A stretch of DNA of 31,087 nucleotides from DATGLE01 sp035294325 (GTDB lineage: Bacteria > Chloroflexota > Ktedonobacteria > Ktedonobacterales > Ktedonobacteraceae): assembly GCA_035294325.1 (NCBI GenBank), contig DATGLE010000100.1, positions 1-31,087 on the forward strand, read 5' to 3'. The notes below the pieces were generated by a model. The model made no database searches, had not been told where the DNA came from, and saw nothing but the letters and a program-made list of their open reading frames with translations. Each line of letters opens with the position of its first letter. Within the stretch, counting starts at the first letter, position 1. The position numbers and the translations under genes are program-made. This document shows, one piece after another, positions 15,778 to 23,421 of the stretch.

Positions 15778-17657
15778 GTGTAGTGCAGAGAACGGGGCAG
15801 GGGCAGCAGCAACAGCGTGGCATGGGGCCGTGGGGACGAGGCGGTATGGGCATGCCCGTGGAAAAAGCTAAGGACTTTAAGGGCACATTCAGGCGCCTGG
15901 TTGGCTACTTCATGCCGCAGAAATACGCCCTGCTGGCCGTGCTGGTGACGGCCATTCTGGGCACCGCGTTCAACATCGTCGGCCCGAAAATCCTGGGCCT
16001 GGCGACGACGAAGCTCTTTGAGGGCGTCGTGCTCAAGCTCAGGGGCGTGCCCGGCGCCAGCATCGACTTCGGGTATATCGCGCGCGTGCTGCTCATTCTG
16101 GGCGGGCTATATATCATCAGTTCCATATTCATGTATATACAGCAGTATATTATGGCGGGTGTGGCGCAAAAAATGGTCTATGTCCTGCGCCGCCAGGTGG
16201 AAGAGAAGCTTGCGCGTTTGCCGTTGAAGTACTTTGACTCGCGCACGCATGGCGAGATCCTCAGCCGCGCGGTCAACGACATGGATAATATCAGCACCAC
16301 CTTGCAGCAAAGCCTGACGCAATTGATCACCTCGGCGGTCACACTTGTCGGCGTCATCGTACTGATGCTGCTCATCAGCCCGCTGCTCTCCCTGGTGGTG
16401 GTGATTACCCTGCCGCTCAGCCTGCTGGTTACGACGGTGATCGCGAAACGCTCGCAAAAATTCTACGCGCAGCAGCAGCGTGCGCTGGGCGAACTGAACG
16501 GCCATGTGGAAGAAATGTATACGGGGCATATCATCGTCAAAGCGTTTGGACGTGAACAGCAATCCATGATAGCTTTCGATGAGATGAATGAGAAGTACTA
16601 CAACGCCGGATGGCGAGCGCAGTTCATCTCCGGCACTATTATGCCTTTGATGCGCTCTATTGGCAACCTCGGCTACGTCTTCGTGGCCGTTGCTGGCGGC
16701 ATCATGGTCACGCGCGGCGCCATTGCTATCGGCGACGTGCAGGCGTTCATTCAATACGCCCAGCAGTTCACGCAGCCGATCACGTCCCTGGCGAACATCA
16801 CCAATATTATCCAGTTGACGATTGCCTCGGCTGAGCGCATCTTTGAACTGCTCGATGAGGAGGAAGAGGTACCGGAGGCCGCCGATGCCAAGATCATTAC
16901 AGCGCCGCAGGGCGCGGTCCAGTTCGATCATGTCTCTTTCCGCTATAAAGAGGACGTGCCGCTGATCGATGACATGAACATCGATGTCAAACCGGGGCAG
17001 ACCATCGCCATTGTTGGCCCGACGGGCGCGGGTAAAACGACGCTGGTCAACCTGTTGATGCGTTTCTACGAACTCAACAGTGGCAGAATCCTGATCGATG
17101 GCGTGGATATCACACATCTGAGGCGTGGGAACCTGCGCCGCACCTTCGGCATGGTATTGCAAGATACCTGGCTCTTCAATGGCACGATCCGCGATAATAT
17201 CGCCTATGGCCGCGAGGGAGCCACCGAGGAAGAGATTGTGCAGGCGGCGAAAGCTGCATACGCCGATCACTTCATCAGAACGCTGCCGGACGGCTATAAT
17301 ACCGTGCTCAATCAAGACGCGACGAATCTCTCACAGGGGCAGAAGCAGTTGTTGACGATTGCGCGGGCCGTGCTGGCCGACCCGGAGATCCTCATCCTGG
17401 ATGAGGCGACCAGCAGCGTCGATACGCGAACGGAGATGGCTATTCAGAAGGCGATGGGCGAGTTGATGAAGGGCCGGACCAGCTTCGTCATCGCGCACCG
17501 GCTCTCGACCATCCGCGATGCCGACCTGATTCTGGTGATGAACCACGGCAGGATCATCGAAAAGGGCACACACAAGGAACTGCTGGCAAAAGGCGGCTTC
17601 TACGCCGACCTCTACAACAGCCAGTTTACCGGGCGCACCCTGGAAGAAGTGGGGTAG
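15774..17657 (+). CDS. ABC exporter half-transporter with canonical catalytic residues (heterodimer subunit B)
   Basis: A 627-residue half-transporter. A Gln/Gly-rich cytoplasmic extension (about 1-30) precedes the membrane domain. The nucleotide-binding domain has Walker A GPTGAGKTT (from 415), Walker B with catalytic Glu544 (LILDEATSS) and switch His575 (VIAHRLST). Its signature is altered to LSQGQ (519-523). In heterodimers the degenerate site is formed by the partner's Walker motifs and this subunit's signature, so the LSQGQ change complements Asp495/Gln526 of the upstream protein exactly. The start overlaps the upstream stop (ATGA). A short terminator hairpin follows. Confidence 0.95.
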   Translation: MSVVQRTGQGQQQQRGMGPWGRGGMGMPVEKAKDFKGTFRRLVGYFMPQKYALLAVLVTAILGTAFNIVGPKILGLATTKLFEGVVLKLRGVPGASIDFGYIARVLLILGGLYIISSIFMYIQQYIMAGVAQKMVYVLRRQVEEKLARLPLKYFDSRTHGEILSRAVNDMDNISTTLQQSLTQLITSAVTLVGVIVLMLLISPLLSLVVVITLPLSLLVTTVIAKRSQKFYAQQQRALGELNGHVEEMYTGHIIVKAFGREQQSMIAFDEMNEKYYNAGWRAQFISGTIMPLMRSIGNLGYVFVAVAGGIMVTRGAIAIGDVQAFIQYAQQFTQPITSLANITNIIQLTIASAERIFELLDEEEEVPEAADAKIITAPQGAVQFDHVSFRYKEDVPLIDDMNIDVKPGQTIAIVGPTGAGKTTLVNLLMRFYELNSGRILIDGVDITHLRRGNLRRTFGMVLQDTWLFNGTIRDNIAYGREGATEEEIVQAAKAAYADHFIRTLPDGYNTVLNQDATNLSQGQKQLLTIARAVLADPEILILDEATSSVDTRTEMAIQKAMGELMKGRTSFVIAHRLSTIRDADLILVMNHGRIIEKGTHKELLAKGGFYADLYNSQFTGRTLEEVG

Positions 17658-17664
17658 GATTAAT

Positions 17665-17689
17665 GCAGGAGGACCGCCGGTCCTCCTGC
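17665..17689. terminator. Bidirectional terminator-like hairpin H6
   Basis: GCAGGAGGACC-GCC-GGTCCTCCTGC, an 11-bp perfect stem, lies between the convergent exporter gene and the kinase gene, 7 bp after one stop and 3 bp from the other. The plus strand continues CCTCTATCTTTT. Confidence 0.75.
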
Positions 17690-17692
17690 CCT

Positions 17693-19216
17693 CTATCTTT
17701 TGAGAACGGCGGGTGGCTGAGGCGCGGCAGCCATGAAACGCAGTGTGACGGTTGTCCCTACGCCCGGCGTACTCTCAACCATGATCCTCCCACCCTGCGC
17801 CTCTATCAATTCCCTGGCAATCGCCAGTCCCAGACCATTACCATCCACGCGCTGCGATTGACGGCTGCGCGCGGGATCGACGCGGTAGAAGCGATCAAAA
17901 ATGTGTGGCAGAGCCTCAGAGGGGATACCCCGGCCACTATCGCGTACCGCGATACGCACGCCTGACCGCCCCTCGCCGCGTGCGCTAAGTTCAACGCGGC
18001 CGCCGGCGGGCGTGAACTTCAGCGCATTCTCGACGATGTTGAGCAAGACCTGCTGGAGCTTGTCGGCATCGGCACGGATCGCCGGAAGCGGCGCGGCAAT
18101 CTCACGGCGGATCTCCTGGCCCTGCGACAGTTGCAGCGCCTGCTCGTAGACCTTCTCCACCACAGCGCCCACATCGACCTCATCCTCGCGCAGCACGATC
18201 CTGCCTTCGTCGATGCGCGCCAGTTCCAGCAGATCGGCCACCAGCCGCTGCATACGTTTCAATTCCGCGTACATTCCCCGCGCCAGCCGGCGCGATGTCT
18301 CCATGTCACCCCTGTCGGCGCCGAGCAACAGCATCTCCAGGCTGCCACTGAGCGCGGTCAGCGGCGTCCGCAGCTCATGCGAAACGTCGGAGACAAACTG
18401 CTTCTGTCGCGCCAGCGCCGTCTCCAACTGCGCAACCATGCGGTTGAACGAGCGCGCCAGGCGTCCGATCTCGTCACTGGTCGCGGGAACGTCCAGGCGC
18501 TCCGAAAGCGCCCCCTCCGCAATGCGCCGGCTGGTGCGCTCCATCACCACCAGGGGATGCAGCGCGGCCCTGATGAGCGGGAGCATCAGGGCAGCAGCGA
18601 TACACAGTGTGCCGATAATGCTGGTTATCAGGATAAGACTGAAGTTTCTGATAAAATGGTCGATCTGCGCGGTTGGCGTGCTCAGTTGCAGGATGGCAAC
18701 GGTCTGGGCGTTATAGACAAGCGGCACCAGGATGACGATCTGGCGCTGCTGCTGCCTATCGCGGGCCAGCAGGTAACTGTTATTCTGCCGGGCCTGCGCC
18801 AGTAGCTCCTGCCGCACCTCCTGCGGGGATAGCACGACGGAGGGAGGTGTCATGAAGAAGCTATCGCCGGACACGATTATCTTGCCATGCGCGGAGAGAA
18901 TAGCGGCATGGGCGTCGGGACTGGCGAGTCGCTCGACCAGGGCTTCCGCATGGGGCAGGAAACCGGGAGGCAGCGGGCCTGGCGGCGGCCCCGGAGATCT
19001 GCCCGGTATAAAATAATGTCCCTTCATCTTGATCGTAGCCAGCCGCGCCTCGCTCTGTAAAGCGGAGGCTTCGTTGGTGAGGAGATCCCTCTCCGCCGTC
19101 CACAGGATCACTTCACCCAGTGCGCTCAACAGCAGGACGAGCAGTCCCAGCACCACCAGTGCCAGGCGCCAGCGGATCGGAATGGCAGCCAGTTTTTTCC
19201 CCACTGCCTGGAGCAT
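17693..19216 (-). CDS. Sensor histidine kinase (HAMP, HisKA, HATPase)
   Basis: A 507-residue membrane kinase. The first membrane helix (about 18-40) is followed by an extracytoplasmic sensor domain (about 42-190) containing a Pro/Gly-rich loop, GRSPGPPPGPLPPG (72-85). A second helix (about 193-215) and a HAMP domain (about 216-268) follow. The phosphoacceptor is His280 in FVSDVSHELRTP. The ATPase domain has the N box NIVENALKFTP, G1 DSGRGIP and G2 GNGLGLAIA. It starts 2 bp after the response regulator gene, so the two are co-transcribed. The signal is unknown. Confidence 0.95.
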   Translation of the reverse strand: MLQAVGKKLAAIPIRWRLALVVLGLLVLLLSALGEVILWTAERDLLTNEASALQSEARLATIKMKGHYFIPGRSPGPPPGPLPPGFLPHAEALVERLASPDAHAAILSAHGKIIVSGDSFFMTPPSVVLSPQEVRQELLAQARQNNSYLLARDRQQQRQIVILVPLVYNAQTVAILQLSTPTAQIDHFIRNFSLILITSIIGTLCIAAALMLPLIRAALHPLVVMERTSRRIAEGALSERLDVPATSDEIGRLARSFNRMVAQLETALARQKQFVSDVSHELRTPLTALSGSLEMLLLGADRGDMETSRRLARGMYAELKRMQRLVADLLELARIDEGRIVLREDEVDVGAVVEKVYEQALQLSQGQEIRREIAAPLPAIRADADKLQQVLLNIVENALKFTPAGGRVELSARGEGRSGVRIAVRDSGRGIPSEALPHIFDRFYRVDPARSRQSQRVDGNGLGLAIARELIEAQGGRIMVESTPGVGTTVTLRFMAAAPQPPAVLKR

Positions 19217-19218
19217 AC

Positions 19219-19914
19219 TTACCCTCGCAGTACGTAACCGACGCCACGCACGGTCTGAAGCAGGAGCGGCGGGTTGTCGCCCAGCTTCTCGCGCAGGTGG
19301 CGCACATAGACCTCGATAATATTATCGTCGCCATTATAGTCGTAGCCCCAGACACGCGCCAGAATGCTATCACGGGTAAGCACCTGGCGCGGGTGCATGA
19401 GGAATAATTCCAGCAAATCAAATTCGCGTGGCGTCAGTTCAATGGGGTGCTCATCGCGCGTAACAATGCGCGTCACCCGGTCAAGGGTGATGCCGTGAAA
19501 CGAGAGTACATCGCCATAATTTTTCCCATGCCGGCGCAACACGGCGCGCACGCGCGCCATCAATTCTTTGAACGCGAACGGCTTGGTCACGTAGTCATCG
19601 GCGCCCAGGTCGAGGCCAGCTACCCGATCATCGACCTCCTCGCGCGCCGTAAGCATGATGATAGCGGTATCCCTCAGCGGGCGCAATTGCCGCGTGACCT
19701 CCATGCCACTGAAACCCGGCAACATAATATCGAGAATGATAATGTCAAACCTCTGCGTGGTCGCGGCCCGCAGCGCCTCGGGTCCGCTGGTGGCAACCGC
19801 GACGTTGAAGCCTTCGTATTCAAAGCCCAGTTGCAAGAAATCTACAATTTGCGGCTCGTCATCCACGATCAGAGCGGTGGGCCTGTTATCCGTCGTATTT
19901 CCTTCACTCTGCAT
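19219..19914 (-). CDS. OmpR/PhoB-family response regulator
   Basis: A 231-residue protein. The receiver domain (about 12-125) has acidic residues DDE (18-20), phosphoacceptor Asp62 (IILDIMLPG), Thr89 and Lys111 (VTKPF). The C-terminal winged helix (about 135-230) has the OmpR features LTPREFDLLELFLMHPRQVL and IEVYVRHLREKLG. It is the partner of the kinase 2 bp downstream. Its 5' leader appears to be about 300 nt and to contain hairpins H7 and H8, because the nearest promoter-like signals with regulator-type repeats are at 20228-20280. Confidence 0.95.
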   Translation of the reverse strand: MQSEGNTTDNRPTALIVDDEPQIVDFLQLGFEYEGFNVAVATSGPEALRAATTQRFDIIILDIMLPGFSGMEVTRQLRPLRDTAIIMLTAREEVDDRVAGLDLGADDYVTKPFAFKELMARVRAVLRRHGKNYGDVLSFHGITLDRVTRIVTRDEHPIELTPREFDLLELFLMHPRQVLTRDSILARVWGYDYNGDDNIIEVYVRHLREKLGDNPPLLLQTVRGVGYVLRG

Positions 19915-19956
19915 GATTATCTACACTTCTTCTTGTTTCGTCCCCTCTGATAAGCA

Positions 19957-20061
19957 TTCGCACGGCTCTGCCACACAAAGGAGGTATAGTGTGATGTGAA
20001 AAGGCGCGCTGCGCCTTTTCACATCACACTATACCTGAGGTGAGTACCACAGGCGCGAGCC
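19957..20061. repeat. Hairpin element H7 with conserved feet
   Basis: Perfect 26-bp arms (19982-20007 and 20011-20036) with a GCT loop. Left foot TTCGCACGGCTCTGCC (19957-19972) is 14/16 identical to the foot of H9 read on the minus strand. Right foot, GGTGAGTACCACAGG then CGCGAGCC (20039-20061), is 19/23 identical to that of H8. It lies in the presumed leader of the response regulator transcript. Confidence 0.85.
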
Positions 20062-20084
20062 AGCAAGGCGGCTCTGACCAGATC

Positions 20085-20196
20085 TTAGCACGGCTTCGCT
20101 GCACAAGGGATGTACGGTGTCGTGAGGAAAAATGCGCTGCGCGCATTTTTCCTCACGACACCCATCTCCGGCGAGCGCCGCAGGCGCGAGCCGTGC
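20085..20196. repeat. Hairpin element H8 with conserved feet
   Basis: Perfect 22-bp arms (20116-20137 and 20141-20162) with a TGC loop. GATG (20109-20112) and CATC (20163-20166) extend the stem past a bulge. Left foot TTAGCACGGCT (20085-20095) and the end of the right foot, AGCCGTGC (20189-20196), are complementary over GCACGGCT, so the whole element folds as a nested structure. The right foot occupies 20170-20192. Confidence 0.85.
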
Positions 20197-20227
20197 AGGT
20201 GTCGAGAATCAGATTTACTTCTAAGAA

Positions 20228-20357
20228 AATATAACACAAATCGCTGAAGGCTTGATGCACTTTGCTGAAAAAATGCTGAATTTCCGCTATAAACCTTCCT
20301 GAAGTCTCTTCTTCTCGCTGGCATTCAGCATTCTTTCAGCAACGCTACGCCTATTTT
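20228..20357. promoter_or_regulatory. Divergent response-regulator-type control region
   Basis: The arms TTGCTGAAAAAATGCTGAAT (20262-20281) and ATTCAGCATTCTTTCAGCAA (20323-20342) form a 20-bp inverted repeat with one mismatch. Each arm contains TTCAGC twice at 11-bp spacing, the layout bound by OmpR/PhoB-family regulators. On the minus strand a third TTCAGC (20243-20248) lies 9 bp before a -10-like TATATT (20228-20233). On the plus strand TTCAGC ends 11 bp before TATTTT (20352-20357). Promoters in both directions therefore have the repeat near the -35 position. Confidence 0.6.
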
Positions 20358-20425
20358 TCAGAGAGGTATGGCATGCTATTGGGCAAGTCCGTAAAGTATG
20401 TTTCCTTGCCTCAAAAGGTGAAAAA

Positions 20426-21991
20426 TTGAACACAAATCAAGCTACGAAGGAATCCTATCAGCCGATGACTCCAGGATCTTTATACCGGCACCTGGCACAA
20501 TGGGCGGCCACGCAGCCTGACAAACCCTGCATTATCGAAGCGGAGACGGGCCGCAAGCTCTCATACATTCAGTATCTCACGGTAATCCATGCGCTGCGCG
20601 ACTTCCTCGGCGACGAGCCGCGCAGCATTGTTCTGGCGCTCCCGGGCGGAATTGCCAGCGCGCTGCTCTGGCTGAGCGCACTGAGCGGCGGCCATGTGCT
20701 CATCCCGCTGGCCCCCGACGCCGGTGAGGCTGAGAAAGCGCGTGTGACCGCCAGGTACAGGCCAGACGTAATCGTCGTGGAGCGCACGGAGGACGCGCAG
20801 GGATTTGATAGCGCTCATGCCAGCGTCATCACGCGCAGTATGTTCGAACTGCTGCTTGAGCGAGCGCTGCGCCACGAGCAGGAGCCGCGACCCCCGATTG
20901 AGGGCCGCGTCTGCCTGACGACATCGGGCAGCACCGGCGAACCTAAAGGTGTGATCCTGACGGAGCGGCAGATCGCCTGGACGGCGGAGCAGATCCACGT
21001 CGGCCACCGGCTCACACCACAGGATCGCGGACTGACCGTGCTCCCTTTCTTTCATGTGAACGCACCCGTCGTGAGCCTGTGCGCATCGCTGATGGCAGGC
21101 AGCACCGTCGTTATCGCGCGGCGCTTCAGCCGCAGGCGCTTCTGGTCGTGGATCGAGCAGTATGGGATCACCTGGGCGAGTATCGTACCAACCATCCTGG
21201 CTATATTGCTGGAGACCGAGAAGCCGGCCTTCCTGCCTGGTACACTGCGCTTCGTGCGGACCGCCTCGGCCCCCCTGCCCGCCGCCGACCTGCTGGCTTT
21301 TGAAGCCCGCTTCGGCATCCCGGTCATCGAGACCTACGGTTTATCGGAGGCCGCCAGCCAGATCGTCGCTAACCCCGTGCCGCCAGGCCGACACAAGCCG
21401 GGTTCGGCGGGCCTGCCCGCCGGCGTGGCGCTGCGCGTCTGCTATGTTCACAGTGGCGACGGAGAGCGCAGGCTGCGCGACGTGGCTCCTGGCGAGATTG
21501 GCGAGATCTGCGTCTCCGGCCCCAGCATCATCCAGGCATATGAGGATGGAGCTTCGCAGGAGTCGTTTCAGGACGGATGGTTCCGTACCGGCGATCTCGG
21601 CTACCAGGATGAGGAGGGCTACGTGTTTCTCACGGGCCGCCTGCGCGATGTGATCAAACGCGGGGGCGAGACCATCCCACCGCGCGAGATCGAGGAGGCG
21701 CTGCTGACGCATCCCGCCGTGCGCGAGGCCGCCGTCGTTGGCCGCCCCGACGCGCTCTATGGTGAACAGGTGGTGGCTTACCTGGTGATCCAGGGCGAGT
21801 GGAACGCGGAACTGGCGGAACACCTTCGCCAGCACGCTGCCCAGAACCTCAGCCCGCACAAAGTGCCGGTTGACTTTATCGCGGTGGATGCGCTGCCAAA
21901 AAATCCTACCGGCAAGGTCGCACGCCACATTTTGCGAGCGCGCGAGCAGGCAGAGCACGGCAGGCAGCAGAGACCGGTCCCGGTCTCCTGA
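20426..21991 (+). CDS. AMP-dependent acyl-CoA synthetase / AMP-ligase
   Basis: A 521-residue ANL-superfamily enzyme starting with TTG at 20426, 4 bp after AAAGGTGA. Core motifs are all present: P-loop TTSGSTGEPKG (165-175), YGLSEAA (304-310), TGDLG (388-392), hinge GRLRDVIKRGGE and catalytic Lys497 (PKNPTGKVAR). It should activate a carboxylic acid with ATP and transfer it to CoA or another thiol; the substrate is not evident. The last residues (RPVPVS) are encoded inside an inverted repeat (21970-21987). It is followed closely by an acyltransferase and a serine hydrolase, suggesting a small acyl-activation and transfer pathway, and it is divergent from the two-component system. Confidence 0.9.
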   Translation: MNTNQATKESYQPMTPGSLYRHLAQWAATQPDKPCIIEAETGRKLSYIQYLTVIHALRDFLGDEPRSIVLALPGGIASALLWLSALSGGHVLIPLAPDAGEAEKARVTARYRPDVIVVERTEDAQGFDSAHASVITRSMFELLLERALRHEQEPRPPIEGRVCLTTSGSTGEPKGVILTERQIAWTAEQIHVGHRLTPQDRGLTVLPFFHVNAPVVSLCASLMAGSTVVIARRFSRRRFWSWIEQYGITWASIVPTILAILLETEKPAFLPGTLRFVRTASAPLPAADLLAFEARFGIPVIETYGLSEAASQIVANPVPPGRHKPGSAGLPAGVALRVCYVHSGDGERRLRDVAPGEIGEICVSGPSIIQAYEDGASQESFQDGWFRTGDLGYQDEEGYVFLTGRLRDVIKRGGETIPPREIEEALLTHPAVREAAVVGRPDALYGEQVVAYLVIQGEWNAELAEHLRQHAAQNLSPHKVPVDFIAVDALPKNPTGKVARHILRAREQAEHGRQQRPVPVS

Positions 21992-22011
21992 CCACGCAGC
22001 GCCGCAGGCGC
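21970..22011. repeat. Short palindrome plus solo foot of the hairpin family
   Basis: GAGACCGG-TC-CCGGTCTC (21970-21987) overlaps the 3' end of the AMP-ligase gene. It is followed by AGCGCCGCAGGCGC (21998-22011), a 14-nt exact match to the foot of H8. It looks like a short or decayed member of the same family. Confidence 0.65.
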
Positions 22012-22060
22012 CCACAAACAGGCACATCGGGTGAATACCAAAAGAAGTGGGGAAGAAAAG

Positions 22061-23290
22061 GTGGCTAGCAATTCTCGACCACGGAGACCATACGTTACCG
22101 AATTAGATCCGCTGCGCATCGTAACGGCGCTCTGCGTCGTCGCTGTGCACGTATTATCTTTTACTCTCTTTCTCAATCACAGCGACCTGGGGACGCAGAT
22201 CCAGAACGCTTTTGTCGTCTCGATGCATTTTACCAGGGAGATGTTCATGTTCGTGACGGGCTTCGCGCTTGCCTATGTTTATTATGGGAAGCCCTTCGCG
22301 TTCAAGCACTTCTGGAAGAGGCGCAGCATAGGCGTGATTATGCCCTACGTGATCTGGAGCTTCCTCTATGTACTGGTGAATAAGCCAGCATCTTCGCCGC
22401 TGCATTTCATCGAGGTAGCAACCATCGCTACCCTCACCGGCACAGCATCCTATCAACTCTATTATATTCTGATGACCATCCAGTTCTATATTCTGCTGCC
22501 GGTCTTTTTACTCTTCCTGAAATACGCCGAGCATCGTCCCTGGAAAGTGCTGGGCGTCAGCTTCGCGCTTGAGGTCGTGATGCTCTATCTCGACTACCAT
22601 CTCCTGCAAAGGGGTACGCTGGCATCTTCAGGCATCTTACAGGTGATAGCGCAATATCAGGCCAGTTTTGTGCTGACCTATCAATTCTTCTTTGTGCTTG
22701 GCGGGCTGACGGCCCTCTACTTTCAGCAGGTGCGAGCTTTCCTGCTGCGCCACGGAACGTGGGTTGCCGGCGCATCTCTCCTTGCCATCGCGGCGTTATG
22801 GATACACTACTTTCTCCAGATATACTACTACCATGAGCCGATGGATCTCGTGCTCTCCGTTTTGCAGCCAATCATGGTATTCTATAGCCTGGGTGTGATT
22901 GCCCTCCTCCTCTGGCTCACCTGCCGCTGGGTCAGCCGCGCACGCCCCGGCGAGCGTCCGTGGGGCTTCCCTTTCTGGCACTCGCTCTCCGATGCCTCCT
23001 TCGGCATCTATCTCGTACATGCCATGATCCTGACGGTAGTACTGCGCCAGGTGATTCCGGTCATGCCGGAAACGTGGCCCGTCGCTATCCGCGTTTTCCT
23101 CACCTGGTTCCTCGTCGGAGGCGGCGCGACTGCCATCACCGTGATTATGCTGCGCATCCCGCTGCTGAGCCGCCTGGTCGGGCGCGAAGGTCCGACACGC
23201 CGGCGCGAACCAGCGCCATCGCCGGTCAACGCACCCGCGCCCGATTACGCGCCCGCTGCCCGGCATCGGGAGGTACAGCAAACTCGGTGA
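22061..23290 (+). CDS. Integral-membrane acyltransferase (acyltransferase family 3, OafA/YrhL-like)
   Basis: A protein of 409 residues with about ten hydrophobic helices. The family signature appears at the start of helix 1: ELDPLRIVTALCVVAVHVLS, where the His (residue 30) is the expected catalytic residue. Other typical segments are FMFVTGFALAYVYY and, near the end, LSDASFGIYLVHAMIL. The tail (about 375-409) is Pro/Arg-rich and cytoplasmic. Family members transfer acetyl, succinyl or longer acyl groups to surface glycans or lipids. The GTG at 22061 follows GGGGAAG by 5 bp; an in-frame GTG at 22031 would add ten residues. It lies 69 bp after the AMP-ligase, in the same direction. Confidence 0.87.
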   Translation: MASNSRPRRPYVTELDPLRIVTALCVVAVHVLSFTLFLNHSDLGTQIQNAFVVSMHFTREMFMFVTGFALAYVYYGKPFAFKHFWKRRSIGVIMPYVIWSFLYVLVNKPASSPLHFIEVATIATLTGTASYQLYYILMTIQFYILLPVFLLFLKYAEHRPWKVLGVSFALEVVMLYLDYHLLQRGTLASSGILQVIAQYQASFVLTYQFFFVLGGLTALYFQQVRAFLLRHGTWVAGASLLAIAALWIHYFLQIYYYHEPMDLVLSVLQPIMVFYSLGVIALLLWLTCRWVSRARPGERPWGFPFWHSLSDASFGIYLVHAMILTVVLRQVIPVMPETWPVAIRVFLTWFLVGGGATAITVIMLRIPLLSRLVGREGPTRRREPAPSPVNAPAPDYAPAARHREVQQTR

Positions 23291-23421
23291 TGCACATTCA
23301 CAAAATAGTCTGGGAATGATAATGTGGATGTGGCAGTTGCGCGGTGCTCTCTGGCCGGGTGTTTGCGCGGCTGAGTCGCGGGCGTGAGCAAGCTAAAGAG
23401 CCGGTAATCAGACACTCTCTA

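Noticed and set aside
16107..17315. A 402-codon minus-strand frame opposite the second exporter subunit
   Set aside because: Rich in His, Arg and Asp, as expected for an antisense reading; no domain recognised.
19978..20200. CRISPR-like array formed by the repeated hairpins H7 and H8
   Set aside because: Only two units, unequal spacing, the stems differ, and no cas gene is in the window.
22031..22060. Upstream GTG start for the acyltransferase
   Set aside because: The preceding sequence CACATCGG is a poor RBS; GTG at 22061 has GGGGAAG upstream. Not excluded.
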